Assembly: GCF_005930355.1 (NCBI RefSeq)
Contig: NZ_VDBO01000016.1
Span: 39,102 to 103,101, forward strand
Direction of reading: 5' to 3'
Source: Paenibacillus sinopodophylli
GTDB taxonomy: Bacteria; Bacillota; Bacilli; Paenibacillales; Paenibacillaceae
DNA length: 64,000 nucleotides
Shown: positions 8,247-18,561 of the stretch, piece after piece
How positions within the stretch are numbered: the stretch's first letter is position 1
Layout of the letters: each line of letters starts with the position of its first letter
Translations under genes and position numbers: made by a program
Notes under the pieces: generated by a model
Seen by the model: the letters and a program-made list of their open reading frames with translations, nothing else
Told to the model about the DNA's origin: nothing
The model's database searches: none

Positions 8247-8452
8247 TTTATTATAAATGAATACTGCTTACTGTGCAAAGAACCTGCCACACCGTATAAC
8301 AAAGGGACGGAATGTCATAAAAAGTCTTTACGTTCTTTCAGTGCTTCGCGGATTATCTTTGTACTCGGTACCCTGAAAGAAACATCTGCATTGTGAATAA
8401 AGTGATCAGGGACGAGACAAGTGAAGGCGAAGCAGCAATCCTATTCCTATTC

Positions 8453-8495
8453 AAAGAGCCCGTTACAGCATTTTCTTTGCTGTAACGGGCTCTTT
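8453..8495. terminator. Rho-independent terminator (strong, bidirectional form)
   Basis: An 18-bp perfect stem (8453-8470 with 8478-8495) and 7-base loop TTTTCTT. It lies 18 bases after the stop of the minus-strand surface-protein gene and would end its transcript; the arm ends supply short T-runs on both strands. The interval 8218-8452 otherwise holds only the ROK promoter region and no gene that I can support. Confidence 0.85.
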
Positions 8496-8512
8496 ATTTT
8501 GGAATACTTGAC

Positions 8513-11500
8513 CTAATTCACTGCCGTTAGAATGCCGTATACAGACTTCCCTTTATTCGCAGCGTATGGAGGGTGCATATCAAGCCTGCCGCCATTTAGC
8601 GACATAGCTGCATCGTCAAAAGCTCCCGCTACCGAATCATAACTACCATCATTATTATAGAAACCTTTCTCGGACAACAAACCAGCAAGAAGGTTTTGCA
8701 CTGGCAAATCATTTTTTGTAATGATCGCAAGCGCTGTGAGATACGTCCCATCATATGGTGTATCTCCATTCATGAAAACCTTGACCCGAATGTCTTGCGG
8801 TACAGTTGAGCCCAGTGGCAGCGCCCACGTATTGCCGTCATCAAGAGGCTTGCCATTGAAGTCAATCTCTCCGAGTGTGGTCCACGGCGAATCCCCATCT
8901 TTGCGACCCTCGAATGTTACCGTCGTTCCGTCTGTTTGCGTCAAATACGCAGGATCCATACCGCCTTCGAATGTCAAAAAGTACTCACTCGCGGCATATT
9001 CGGATTTTGCATCTGCAATCAATTGGGCTCCGGGTGGGGGAGCTAGCATTCCGTAAACCAATTTATCCGTATCCGATACATAAGGAGGATGAATGTACAA
9101 TGAACCGTTCCCTGCCTTTTGAATAACGGCTCCGGAATTCGCAATGACGACAGGTGTAGCATCTCCGACCTGCAATGTCAATCCGCTCTCGATGATATCG
9201 AACGAAAGATAATCCAGTTGTTCATTCTTGTTCTTATCCACCGCGGCTAGAACAGTAATGTGCGTACCATCGCCCGAAGTACTACCATTCTTAGAAACGG
9301 TCACACGCACTTGTTGCGGAATGGCGGAACCTAAAGGCAACGCCCATAATTCCTCGCTCTCCCAAGTTTTCCCCTCAAAGTTGATTTTGCCTAACAATGT
9401 CCACGGGGAAGAAGGATTTGCTCGTCCTTCCATGCTCATCGTTGTCCCGTCTGAGATTGCCAACTGCGAAGCATCAATCCCTCCGCTGAACATAAGGAAA
9501 TAACTGCTTTCCGAGTAGTCGATAATGGCATCCTCAAAAGGCAATGGTTGCGCCATCGTCTCCCTGACTCCGGCTATCGAGGCATATATGGATTTCCCGA
9601 TATTAGGACCGTATGCAGGGTGCAAGCCCAATCGTCCTTCGGTGAATCCCAGGAACGCATCGTCGTAATCGCCTTGCACCGACGTATACACGCCACCTTC
9701 CAATAGCCCTTTTTCGAGTACGGTGCCGGCAAGGAAGTCAACCACTTTTTTGTCGTTGCCTGTAACGACAGCAAACTTGGTAAGGTACGACATATCATGG
9801 CTAGGATGGCCGTTCATGGAAGCCGTAACACGGACCTCCTCTGGCGCAATCGAGCCCAGGGCAAGTGCCCATTGAGTCGTATCTGCCGTAATACCCTCGT
9901 ATGAATTGAAATAGAGATCTGCAAAATTTTTCTTGCCCAGGACCGTCCAATCCGAAGCTCCTTCATGCTGCACCTCGAACGTCAATGTTACTCCGTCGGT
10001 ATTAGGAACAGAAGAAGCATCCATGCCGCCCTTGAACGCGAGGAAATACTGGCTTCCTGGATTTTGATCTACGATCTCATTAAAAGATTTTGCCTCTTGA
10101 ACATTTTTTATGATGCCATAAACGGATTGACCTTCCGCTTTCCCATAAGGAGGATGGAAGTCCAAGCGATTGCTTAATTTCATTACGGCTCCCGAATCGC
10201 TGAAAACTTCTGCATTATTTGTAAATTCCCCGAATTTATATACGCCTACCTCGGTTAAAATCCCTGTCAAATAATCGTTGACGGTTTCATTGTTGTTCTG
10301 CGTATCTATAATCTTCAATGTAGTAAGAATTGTGGAATCAAAGGACGTATTTGAATTTTTGGATACAGTTACTCTGATTTCCTCCGGTAATTGTTGATCT
10401 AGAGGCAATCCCCAGTTTTCATTGCTATTGAAAGCAATTTGCTTGAAGTTTTTTCTTCCAATGGTATACCACTCGTCGCTCGAAGCGTCACGTCCCTCGA
10501 ATATGACGCTCGTGCCGTCCGTTGCCATTAAATTGTCGTAAGTCATTCCGCCATCGATCTCCAGGAAATATCGGCTATCAGGCGAAGCGTCAATGGCAGT
10601 ATTTAGCGTATCCGCTTCCGGAATATTAACTGTAAACTTTTCCAGTTTGGCCCGCGTAGCTTTAGCATCAGCAAGTGTTTGAGCAAACGTGGCATCGTCA
10701 GATCTGCCCAGGTAGAACAACTCCGTGGAAGTCATGGCCTCGTAGGTGACCACACCTTCTGCTCCCGAGTTTACCTGCGTTTCAACATCGGCAAAAAGAT
10801 CATACAGCGTATATAATGTGTTCTTGCTCTCTACCGGCACTTTAACCTCGCCATGCGATATTTCATCCCGATAGAAATAATGGAATTTCCGACCGTCATC
10901 GATCGTTTCATAAGAATTAATACCTTGGTCAACAAACGTTTCTTTATCCCAGATCACTACGGAGTTACCACCAGGCACATCATAGAGATGCACAGCAAGA
11001 CCTGCATCGGCAACAACTTCCGGCTTCACATCTGCAATTTCCATCGCTTTAGCGGCTATCGCTCTATACATAGCTTCTTTCGCTGGCGTTAATTGCTTAC
11101 GATTGGATATATCAGCGTTAATATACACGATTGCATTGCTGCCACGGACAACTCTGGAGATTAACGGCGTTATACCGTCATCAGCCTTAACTAGCACTTC
11201 GCTGCCCACAAGCTCATAAATATCTAGATCGGCTGTAAGAACAGAACCATTGACCGTGTAGCTAATCGTTTTTTGCGTCGGGGTTGGAGACTCCAGCGTT
11301 AGACCGATGATCCCACTCGAATCAATTCGGTGACTATTCAACGATGTACCCCAGTTTCCGAATCCATCCCATGTCAAATCTTTATCCATCGGAGTCAAAT
11401 CAATAATACCCGTAGCCTTGGAGAATGGCACGAACGAATGGGTAACAAGCGCTTTATTGACTCCCACGCTTAACCAATCCTCAAGTGCTTGTTCGTGCTT

Positions 11501-14500
11501 AGGGCTTGATTCCGCCGGGGAGTATACAATGACCTTCGCATCTTTGGCGTAATCGTCAAATCCTTCCTTCCCTGCCGAATCGAACGGGATGTGCAATTGA
11601 TCCAGCACATTCGCGATATTGCCTGCCTGGTCATAGGAATTGATCGATCCAGCTTGATATTCAAGCACCGAGCGACTGGACACGAGTACGGTCGACTTTA
11701 CAGGCTGCAGCTCAGAGCTTTCCCTGTGCGACTGCAAGAACCCTTCTGCTCCCGAATACCAATTGGCATACCTGTCCCATGTATACTTCGGATCATAGAC
11801 AGAAACCTTGTGCCAGCTGCCTTCCATATATTGATTGTTGTAATCAATCGGTTTGGATACAGTTGTGCTGTCATAATAATAAGCATAAGCAACTTCCCAT
11901 GAATGCTTGGTAGGACCATGACCTGTTTCATTAATTTCAGCAATAAGCGACATGTCGTGGCCATACTTATTCATATTGTCGGTATAATATCTCATCGTGT
12001 GATAGAACGTTGTATTTTGCCCAGGGTTTCCAAAGTATTCGTAACCGACTTTTTCAATATTTCGCAGCATCCCCATCATATAGGTATCCGTACCGTTCAT
12101 CGTATCCTCTGTATTGAAGGATGCAAACAGGTTCATACCGATGGAGTCTGCATAGTCTCCTAGCTTCTGATAAAACTTTAGATGCTCATAGTGCCATAGT
12201 GCATTAAACAGATACAAGTTTCGCTTAATTTTGTCGTGACCAATACTCGCTTGTGGTTCGCTTACAGGTACATACTCATCCCATGATGTCAGAGAAGCAG
12301 GATTCGTATAGCTTAACGCATTAAAATTGGCTACATCGCTTGGCGTAATAGGGTAATCAGAGTATATATTCAAATAATCCCAGAAGCCCACATGCTTAAA
12401 TCCACCTTCGCCATCGCCAATCCACATGCCTTCGTCCGTACGATTCAGATCTTCTCTGAAGGATTGGACCGTAGCATCGCCATAACCCCATCTTCCATCC
12501 CAGGGCCAGACGTAATCGACAAGCAGGAATTCCTTGAAGCCTTGTCGCTTGGCCTCGTCGACAATACTCGTCAAAGCCTTATATACAGCCGGCTGTGTCG
12601 TGTCTTCTCCATGAGCGGGGAAGAAGTACGGGCTGTTTCGATCGCCGCCGACTCTTACCAATGCATCATCTGTTGACTCCACATAGTGCGTGTAGTAAGG
12701 GAATGATTTATTGATTTCAAACATGGATTTGATGCCGGCAGCATTTAATTTATCTACCGATTCCCGGTTCGCTCCAAACATGGCAACGCTGAAATCAACG
12801 CCGAATTGACCGGGCCACTCCTTGCCCATCTCGATGTATTCGTCAATTCGATTCCATGCGTCATGCGAATGATCCGCAATGAAAATTCTAGGTACACGGG
12901 TTTGTCCGTCATACTCGTTCTGAACCGAAAAAATTTCGGAAGTTTCTGGGAAAACCTCATTGAACTTCGATACGTCAAAAATTTGTGGTTGATACGATGT
13001 ATTTGTGTGTACTTTGAAATTCGTGATTTGAGTGTCCAACTCCGCGTTGCTGCCGGATAGTGCCACTTCAAATCGAGTAATTTCGTACGCACGTTGACGT
13101 GCGCCGGTGTAATCCGGGTTGGAGCCGTTATATTTTCCGTCGTACGTTCCCTGGAATTGACCTAAATCAATGGTGACCTGATGAGATCCCGTCAATACAT
13201 TCGCAGGCAATTCATAATCGAAAATATTGACCCCTGATCCAGGTTTATAGAAGCGATTAATGTATCTTATTTTTACCGTTGTATTTATGTTTTTCGTTGT
13301 CGAAATATCGAAAGTCACCTTCGTCATACCGTCTACATACTGAGGTTGAGAAAATACGAGCTCTTTTGCATCGGCGCTATGATTGCTCCAGATGGCTTGC
13401 ACGCCTTCCTTCACCTGATACAGTTCAACGTCCCCCGTTTGATAAAAATACACTTTAACCGGACCGACATTAACGGTACAGCTTTTCGTTATGCCATTGA
13501 CCGTTGCGGTTATCGTCGTTGTTCTTTGACTCTTGGTCAATGATTTCAAAGCTTCAGTGCTTCCAGCCTTAACTTTACCAGAAGCATCAACCGTTGCAAT
13601 TGCCGGATTGCTCGATGTCCACACAATACCGCTGGCCAAACTTGTAGGATTCGTGGTTGCCACTAACTGATGCTCTTCACCTGCTAGCAATTGCAAGGAG
13701 GATTGATCAAGCGTTAGTGTTGAAGGTTCTGCCGGAACATTGGGGACGGTTGTCACTGTTGTACTTGAAGAACCTACAGCGAGCTCCGTTCCACTAGGAA
13801 TGTTTTTTCCGTCCTTGCCTTCCATAAGAAGCACGGTGTTCTTGGCAAGCTCCGAGCTGCGGAGTTGACCAATTTTCGTTGCCGCATTGGCTTTAATCAT
13901 AACGTTCGAGCCCTTGACAACCAGCTTGTCGACTTTCGCATTATGCACAACAACTGTCAGATTTGAAGTATTCACTTCAACATAATCAATGTCACCCTGT
14001 AAAATAATATTTTCCTGTCCATCGTCCACATAAACGGATGATACGGAAGCATGATCGGTAACCTGAACTCTAATATTGCCGCCAACCTTGGCAATAATGA
14101 CTTTACCCACTTTGCTGTTGCCTGTAATAATGATCGAATTGACTCCGCCGCCGCGTACAATGACATCGCCGTCTACAGTAACGTCATTTAGCGTAACATG
14201 GCCTTCTCCCACTCCATCGCCGAGCACCAGATTACCGCTAATAGTCATTCCCTTCAATGTCACGTTACTGGTTCTAACGAGAAGATTACCACTAATATCA
14301 TCACTGTATGTCCCCTCACTGCTGATCAATTCGCCCGTCAATTGATAGAGCACATGGGCAAATTCAGCACGGCTAATCGGCTCCTTAGGACGTAATTCTT
14401 TGTCCTCGGTAATAGGCAAGTCCGCCAGATAACCGTTCCCGGCAAGCGCCTTAACATACTCGACAGCCCAAGGCGATACCTTTGCATGGTCTTTGTACTC

Positions 14501-14983
14501 AGCGATCTGAGCATCTGACGCTACAGATAACTTGAATGCCCTAGCTAATACGGCATATGCCTCTTCGTGTGTAATTGGACGTTCAGGAGACATTTGACTG
14601 CCTGTCGCATTTACGCCAACTAACGTTTTCATATACTTGGCTTTGGCAATTTCCTCAGCGTACCAAGCCGTCTTGGAAACGTCTGTGACCCCAGCAAGGT
14701 CAGCCTTATGAATCGTGCCGAAAGCACGGTTCATAATAGCGGCTAATTGCGCCCTGGTCATTATGCCTTCTGGAGAAATTTTGAGTTCCTTGGTGCTTGT
14801 GCCATTCATTAAACCTTGGTCAATAGCAAACTGCAATGCCTCTGTCGACCAGTCATTCGGCATATCAACAAACTTCACTGTAGCTTCATCTGTCAGTTGA
14901 CGCGCCGATACCGAAGCTGGCAATATGCTGGCGACAATTAACACATGCACAAGCATCCAACACATCATTCTTCTTAACTTCAT
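8513..14983 (-). CDS. Giant SLH-anchored surface protein, putative glycoside hydrolase with four C-terminal repeats
   Basis: A 2156-residue exported protein. Start ATG 14983 has a GGGGG site and gives a signal peptide (MKLRRMMCWMLVHVLIVASI..); an in-frame codon at 15016 lacks one. Order: three SLH domains (about 37-220) for cell-wall polymer binding; a beta-rich repetitive stretch (235-390); a BIG2-like Ig domain (420-507); a jelly-roll-like segment (510-660); a large region (690-1150) with barrel-like traits (FLLVDYVWPWDGRWGYGD, LIAEINETGHGP); a segment like the amidotransferase-like domain of beta-galactosidases (1200-1300); four repeats of about 145-165 residues (1456-2156), each with GGMD..TDGT..FEGR and EEIRVTVSKN-like motifs. 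No glycosidase family could be assigned. The neighbouring mannosidase and importer suggest attack on a mannose-containing polymer; this is inference. Confidence 0.8.
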   Translation of the reverse strand: MKLRRMMCWMLVHVLIVASILPASVSARQLTDEATVKFVDMPNDWSTEALQFAIDQGLMNGTSTKELKISPEGIMTRAQLAAIMNRAFGTIHKADLAGVTDVSKTAWYAEEIAKAKYMKTLVGVNATGSQMSPERPITHEEAYAVLARAFKLSVASDAQIAEYKDHAKVSPWAVEYVKALAGNGYLADLPITEDKELRPKEPISRAEFAHVLYQLTGELISSEGTYSDDISGNLLVRTSNVTLKGMTISGNLVLGDGVGEGHVTLNDVTVDGDVIVRGGGVNSIIITGNSKVGKVIIAKVGGNIRVQVTDHASVSSVYVDDGQENIILQGDIDYVEVNTSNLTVVVHNAKVDKLVVKGSNVMIKANAATKIGQLRSSELAKNTVLLMEGKDGKNIPSGTELAVGSSSTTVTTVPNVPAEPSTLTLDQSSLQLLAGEEHQLVATTNPTSLASGIVWTSSNPAIATVDASGKVKAGSTEALKSLTKSQRTTTITATVNGITKSCTVNVGPVKVYFYQTGDVELYQVKEGVQAIWSNHSADAKELVFSQPQYVDGMTKVTFDISTTKNINTTVKIRYINRFYKPGSGVNIFDYELPANVLTGSHQVTIDLGQFQGTYDGKYNGSNPDYTGARQRAYEITRFEVALSGSNAELDTQITNFKVHTNTSYQPQIFDVSKFNEVFPETSEIFSVQNEYDGQTRVPRIFIADHSHDAWNRIDEYIEMGKEWPGQFGVDFSVAMFGANRESVDKLNAAGIKSMFEINKSFPYYTHYVESTDDALVRVGGDRNSPYFFPAHGEDTTQPAVYKALTSIVDEAKRQGFKEFLLVDYVWPWDGRWGYGDATVQSFREDLNRTDEGMWIGDGEGGFKHVGFWDYLNIYSDYPITPSDVANFNALSYTNPASLTSWDEYVPVSEPQASIGHDKIKRNLYLFNALWHYEHLKFYQKLGDYADSIGMNLFASFNTEDTMNGTDTYMMGMLRNIEKVGYEYFGNPGQNTTFYHTMRYYTDNMNKYGHDMSLIAEINETGHGPTKHSWEVAYAYYYDSTTVSKPIDYNNQYMEGSWHKVSVYDPKYTWDRYANWYSGAEGFLQSHRESSELQPVKSTVLVSSRSVLEYQAGSINSYDQAGNIANVLDQLHIPFDSAGKEGFDDYAKDAKVIVYSPAESSPKHEQALEDWLSVGVNKALVTHSFVPFSKATGIIDLTPMDKDLTWDGFGNWGTSLNSHRIDSSGIIGLTLESPTPTQKTISYTVNGSVLTADLDIYELVGSEVLVKADDGITPLISRVVRGSNAIVYINADISNRKQLTPAKEAMYRAIAAKAMEIADVKPEVVADAGLAVHLYDVPGGNSVVIWDKETFVDQGINSYETIDDGRKFHYFYRDEISHGEVKVPVESKNTLYTLYDLFADVETQVNSGAEGVVTYEAMTSTELFYLGRSDDATFAQTLADAKATRAKLEKFTVNIPEADTLNTAIDASPDSRYFLEIDGGMTYDNLMATDGTSVIFEGRDASSDEWYTIGRKNFKQIAFNSNENWGLPLDQQLPEEIRVTVSKNSNTSFDSTILTTLKIIDTQNNNETVNDYLTGILTEVGVYKFGEFTNNAEVFSDSGAVMKLSNRLDFHPPYGKAEGQSVYGIIKNVQEAKSFNEIVDQNPGSQYFLAFKGGMDASSVPNTDGVTLTFEVQHEGASDWTVLGKKNFADLYFNSYEGITADTTQWALALGSIAPEEVRVTASMNGHPSHDMSYLTKFAVVTGNDKKVVDFLAGTVLEKGLLEGGVYTSVQGDYDDAFLGFTEGRLGLHPAYGPNIGKSIYASIAGVRETMAQPLPFEDAIIDYSESSYFLMFSGGIDASQLAISDGTTMSMEGRANPSSPWTLLGKINFEGKTWESEELWALPLGSAIPQQVRVTVSKNGSTSGDGTHITVLAAVDKNKNEQLDYLSFDIIESGLTLQVGDATPVVIANSGAVIQKAGNGSLYIHPPYVSDTDKLVYGMLAPPPGAQLIADAKSEYAASEYFLTFEGGMDPAYLTQTDGTTVTFEGRKDGDSPWTTLGEIDFNGKPLDDGNTWALPLGSTVPQDIRVKVFMNGDTPYDGTYLTALAIITKNDLPVQNLLAGLLSEKGFYNNDGSYDSVAGAFDDAAMSLNGGRLDMHPPYAANKGKSVYGILTAVN
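8516..10620 (-). repeat. Four tandem protein-level repeats at the C-terminus of the surface protein
   Basis: Approximate copies at 10615-10150, 10090-9590, 9530-9060 and 9010-8516. Conserved cores: YFLEIDGGM / YFLAFKGGM / YFLMFSGGI / YFLTFEGGM, then TDGT or SDGT, then W.LALGS or W.LPLGS, then IRVTVSKN-type strand, ending in HPPY...VYG. They are diverged at DNA level. They look like beta-sandwich carbohydrate-binding modules, possibly NPCBM-like, but I could not assign a family. Confidence 0.75.
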
Positions 14984-15032
14984 TAAATATACCCCCAGTT
15001 CATTAAATACTTTCAAGTGCCAACCAAATAGC

Positions 15033-15046
15033 TGTTAGCGCTTTCA
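15033..15046 (-). promoter_or_regulatory. cre site (CcpA box) upstream of the surface-protein gene
   Basis: On the minus strand the site reads TGAAAGCGCTAACA, a full match to the established CcpA consensus TGWAANCGNTNWCA. It lies 50-63 bp before the start codon at 14983, a location suited to catabolite repression when preferred sugars are present. Direct CcpA binding is inferred from the match. Confidence 0.7.
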
Positions 15047-15100
15047 AATTTATTCTACGAACATAAGGGGTTTAGTTAAATAGATTATTGTACAACAACC

Positions 15101-15135
15101 ATGTGGATTATCCTCCATCTATCCAAAATGAATGT
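15101..15135 (-). promoter_or_regulatory. Two-box motif upstream of the surface-protein gene, candidate response-regulator site
   Basis: Plus-strand boxes ATGTGGATTAT (15101-15111) and AAAATGAATGT (15125-15135) recur as ATGTGGATTAT (24286-24296) and AAAGTGAATGT (24307-24317) upstream of the solute-binding-protein gene, in the same orientation to the gene they precede. At both, CTATTTA follows 17 bases downstream of the first box on the coding strand. A further ATGTGGAT is at 15132-15139. The YesN-type regulator encoded between the two sites is the obvious candidate to bind them (inference). Confidence 0.55.
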
Positions 15136-15195
15136 GGATCTATGTTACAATCACTTTAATTACATGCCGAAAGAGCAGAGGAGTGACCTGGCCTG

Positions 15196-16986
15196 ATGCT
15201 TAAGAGCCTGCAAGCCAAGCTTTTTATAACCTATATGCTCATTCTTATTCTGCTCGGCGTTGGAGTAGCAATTCCAATTTACACCTATCTAGAAAACAAT
15301 ATCGAAGATAATATTACGAGCAACTTAAATGAAATTATAAAAAACATTACTGGGAACCTCGAGGATTATTCAACCGAGTTTAATATGATCAGCACCCAAT
15401 TTTATATGAGCTACGATAATACCGGTCACAATATGATTGATTATCTTAAAAACCTTACCTCCTCCAACAATGAATTGGAAGAGTTCTACTCCCGTCAATC
15501 CATTGATAGATTCCTCTTGCTGATGAACTCGATTTATCAGAATTATTATCGCATCTCTGTGTTTAATGAATCAGGCGAACAGTTCTCCACTAAGCCCGTT
15601 CAACTAACTCTCGCTCAATCCATTCAGAACAATAACTGGCTATCACCAGCAAGAAATGCCGGAGGAGCCGCTGTCATTCGTTTTGATTCTAACGATCACT
15701 GGATGCCGAGCAACGATGTCTCTAACGTCTCGCTTACTCGCGCACTGGACAGTATTAACCAATCCAGCTATCTCGAAGTCCAGATCGAAATCGCGAATAT
15801 TGTCGGTCTTTACAAGATCTCGCAATTAACCGATTATAACTTCCTCATTGTAGCCAACAACGAAGTGGTTTGGACAAGCTCTAGTGCACCTGACCAGCTC
15901 TTAGCAAATGATATTGGCCGCTATCAGGATTTCATTCAACAGTCCTCCAAGCAGTCATTTGTTCATCAAACTACCGATAGAAATGAACACTTGTTTATTC
16001 AATCCTCGGATATAATGGATCTTTCTGTTGTACTTGCCATTCCCGAGAACAAGCTGCTTGGTCCTATTAAATTGTTTCGCAATGTCGCTCTACTCACGAT
16101 ATTCGTTGTTCTGTTCTTTTCCGTAATCTTGTTTCTGATCCTTTCCAAAGCATTAACCTCACCTTTAACTAAGCTGAAAAAAGTAATTGATTCCATAGAT
16201 CTTGAAGACAACAAGCTTGAAATTGAAAACAAATACAAAATGAACGAAATTGAAAAAATTAACCGCTCGTTTCGTCGAATGAATGAACGATTGCACCATT
16301 CCCTTGAAGAAACGATTCATTTCCGAACCATGCAATTGCAGTCCCATTTCAATTCACTGCAGTCCCAGATTAATCCGCATTTTCTATTCAACATGCTCGG
16401 GGTCATTCAGGCTCTGAGCAGGAACAAGCAAACCGAACAGCTAACTTACATTTGCAGCAACCTGGCTGACTTTCTTAGGTATTCCATTGAAACGAGATCC
16501 GCTATCGTCATGCTCGATAAAGAGGCTGCTTATACGACTAAATATCTTGAATTAATGAAATCGCGGTATTTGCACCGCTTGCATTATGACATACAAATTG
16601 ACGACGCAATAGCCAACCTATTATTGCCCAAACTCACCCTGCAGCCCTTGGTGGAAAATTGCATTCAGCACGGCTTTCCCGATGATGATCGTCCATTAAT
16701 CATTAAGCTGCATGCTACCGTTGACTCGCATGAGTGGAGAATAACCATATGCGACAATGGGGTGGGATGGACACTCGATAACCTGAACCGTTGTAAAACG
16801 GAAATTGAAAATTATATTGCAGGACTGGAACAGGAGCCCAATACGCCATTAACATTCGGCGGGATGGGACTTATCAGCACAATGGCTAGAATGAAGCTGT
16901 TTGCGAAAGAGTCATTTACGTATGAATTAAAGAACAACCCGGACCACGGCTCATCCGTCATTCTGATTGGAAAAATCATAAACTAA
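15196..16986 (+). CDS. YesM-type sensor histidine kinase
   Basis: A 596-residue membrane kinase. Membrane segments at about residues 12-30 and 295-320 flank a 260-residue extracytoplasmic sensor region; a HAMP linker follows (about 320-370); the phosphoacceptor motif QINPHFLFN has its His near residue 395, typical of the HisKA_7TM/LytS-YesM group; the ATP-binding domain (480-595) shows VENCIQHGF (N box), DNGVGW and GGMGL (G boxes). AGAGGAG precedes ATG 15196. It diverges from the surface-protein gene and is followed 24 bases later by its AraC-type response regulator. Such pairs in Paenibacillus usually sense extracellular sugars or their binding proteins and switch on the adjacent importer. 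Confidence 0.9.
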   Translation: MLKSLQAKLFITYMLILILLGVGVAIPIYTYLENNIEDNITSNLNEIIKNITGNLEDYSTEFNMISTQFYMSYDNTGHNMIDYLKNLTSSNNELEEFYSRQSIDRFLLLMNSIYQNYYRISVFNESGEQFSTKPVQLTLAQSIQNNNWLSPARNAGGAAVIRFDSNDHWMPSNDVSNVSLTRALDSINQSSYLEVQIEIANIVGLYKISQLTDYNFLIVANNEVVWTSSSAPDQLLANDIGRYQDFIQQSSKQSFVHQTTDRNEHLFIQSSDIMDLSVVLAIPENKLLGPIKLFRNVALLTIFVVLFFSVILFLILSKALTSPLTKLKKVIDSIDLEDNKLEIENKYKMNEIEKINRSFRRMNERLHHSLEETIHFRTMQLQSHFNSLQSQINPHFLFNMLGVIQALSRNKQTEQLTYICSNLADFLRYSIETRSAIVMLDKEAAYTTKYLELMKSRYLHRLHYDIQIDDAIANLLLPKLTLQPLVENCIQHGFPDDDRPLIIKLHATVDSHEWRITICDNGVGWTLDNLNRCKTEIENYIAGLEQEPNTPLTFGGMGLISTMARMKLFAKESFTYELKNNPDHGSSVILIGKIIN

Positions 16987-17010
16987 CGCATAATAGAGGG
17001 AGACAGTCCT

Positions 17011-18561
17011 ATGAGAATAATCCTAGTAGATGATGAGCCGATCTTTATCGAGGAACTGAAGCACTTGATTAGGCAGTTTAATAACGACCATCCAGAGATC
17101 CCCTTGCAGGTCATTCATGAATTTTATAACGCTCAGAAAGCAATTGAGCAAATTCCAGCCTTGCTGCCGGACATTGTATTCACCGACATACAGATGCTGG
17201 GAGTAGACGGCCTGCAGCTTGCCCGGACCATTCAACAAAGATGGCCTGCCATTAAGGTTGTATTGGTGAGTGGACATTCTACTTTCGACTACGCACGCGA
17301 GGCGATGCGCTCCAACGTAACCGATTATTTGCTCAAACCTTTGTCTAACGAAATCTTCAATCAAACGATTCTGAATCTGTACAAGCAACAAAAGCAAAAA
17401 GCGACTTTGCGCAGCCAGGAAATTATGAAGAGGATGCTCCTCTCGGAGCATCCTCTAGAAATTCCTACTGAAATCAAAAAAATGATATTTCCTTACGAGC
17501 AATACGTTCTAATCCTCATTTCACAGAACCAATCGTCTATAGATATAGACTTTATGTTTCCACAAACGCAGGATCCCACTGAGCTCTATCTTGATTCCAT
17601 CCGTCCGTTTGTAAGCGCTCCTGATGAGCTCTGGGCATTTGCTACAAAGTCTGGAAAAGAAATCGCCGTACTCATCGCTGGATATGAGTTGCCTAGAAAA
17701 CTATTGGATAAAATCATGGCACATACACAGACGTATTTCTACAATGCTGATGAGCCAGTGACCATTGTGTACAGCGAGCGATTCCAAATGATTGAAAAAC
17801 TCAAAGCGTTTTATGTGCTATTAAATGAGCGTCTGTACGGAAGTATTGTAATCGGCAAGCATCAGCTCATCCGGGCTGCCGAGACATCAAACACGGTCCG
17901 TCCTTTCGCTGTCCTTCTGACCGTGTCCGATGAATACAAGCTTGTTTCCTATTTGTCAAACAAGGACTGGTCTTCGATTAAACGGTATATCCTTCAAATC
18001 TTTCAGATTGCAGAAAAGGAACAAACCCCTTCCATATACATTGAGAAATATTTGAAAAGAATACTGCATTTGATCGAGAACCAATCCCCAGTACCTGACA
18101 TTAATGTGTTAAAGAAGCTTGAATTACGGGTAGAAGAGCTTGTCTATACAACGCCTACTTTCCAAGAGGCTGCCGAAGCTTACTGGAATTTTATTGTACA
18201 CACGTGGAATCCTGAAACGAAAAACAATCGCAGAGAAGATCTTTATCAACAAATCGAGACCTATATGAAAACAAACATGAGAGAACCGCTGTCGATTCAA
18301 GATCTCACAACCATATTCCAAATTTCTAATACGAATTTGTGGAATTTATTCCGAGACTACAGCGGCAAATCTTTTGTCGAATTGCTCACAACCTTGCGCA
18401 TGAATAAAGCCAAAGAGCTTATAGACACTTACCCTTCGATGCTGCTGAAGGATATCGCCGAATTCGTCGGATATCGGGATCAGCATTACTTTAGCCGCGT
18501 CTTCAAAACAGTCGTTGGCTTGACTCCATCTGAATATCGAAACCCCGAGGATCGGGCTTAA
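17011..18561 (+). CDS. YesN-type response regulator with AraC HTH
   Basis: A 516-residue regulator: REC domain (residues 1-120) with acidic pocket VDDEP, phosphoacceptor Asp in FTDIQM near residue 55, SGHSTFDYAREA and the conserved Lys in YLLKPL near 109; a long middle region (130-400) without a recognised fold; two AraC helix-turn-helix units at 410-510, ending in the signature DQHYFSRVFKTVVGLTPSEYR. GAGGGAG precedes the start. It is co-transcribed with the sensor kinase and its stop overlaps the stop of the convergent mannosidase gene by 4 bases. Likely targets are the sites at 15101-15135 and 24286-24317. Confidence 0.9.
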   Translation: MRIILVDDEPIFIEELKHLIRQFNNDHPEIPLQVIHEFYNAQKAIEQIPALLPDIVFTDIQMLGVDGLQLARTIQQRWPAIKVVLVSGHSTFDYAREAMRSNVTDYLLKPLSNEIFNQTILNLYKQQKQKATLRSQEIMKRMLLSEHPLEIPTEIKKMIFPYEQYVLILISQNQSSIDIDFMFPQTQDPTELYLDSIRPFVSAPDELWAFATKSGKEIAVLIAGYELPRKLLDKIMAHTQTYFYNADEPVTIVYSERFQMIEKLKAFYVLLNERLYGSIVIGKHQLIRAAETSNTVRPFAVLLTVSDEYKLVSYLSNKDWSSIKRYILQIFQIAEKEQTPSIYIEKYLKRILHLIENQSPVPDINVLKKLELRVEELVYTTPTFQEAAEAYWNFIVHTWNPETKNNRREDLYQQIETYMKTNMREPLSIQDLTTIFQISNTNLWNLFRDYSGKSFVELLTTLRMNKAKELIDTYPSMLLKDIAEFVGYRDQHYFSRVFKTVVGLTPSEYRNPEDRA

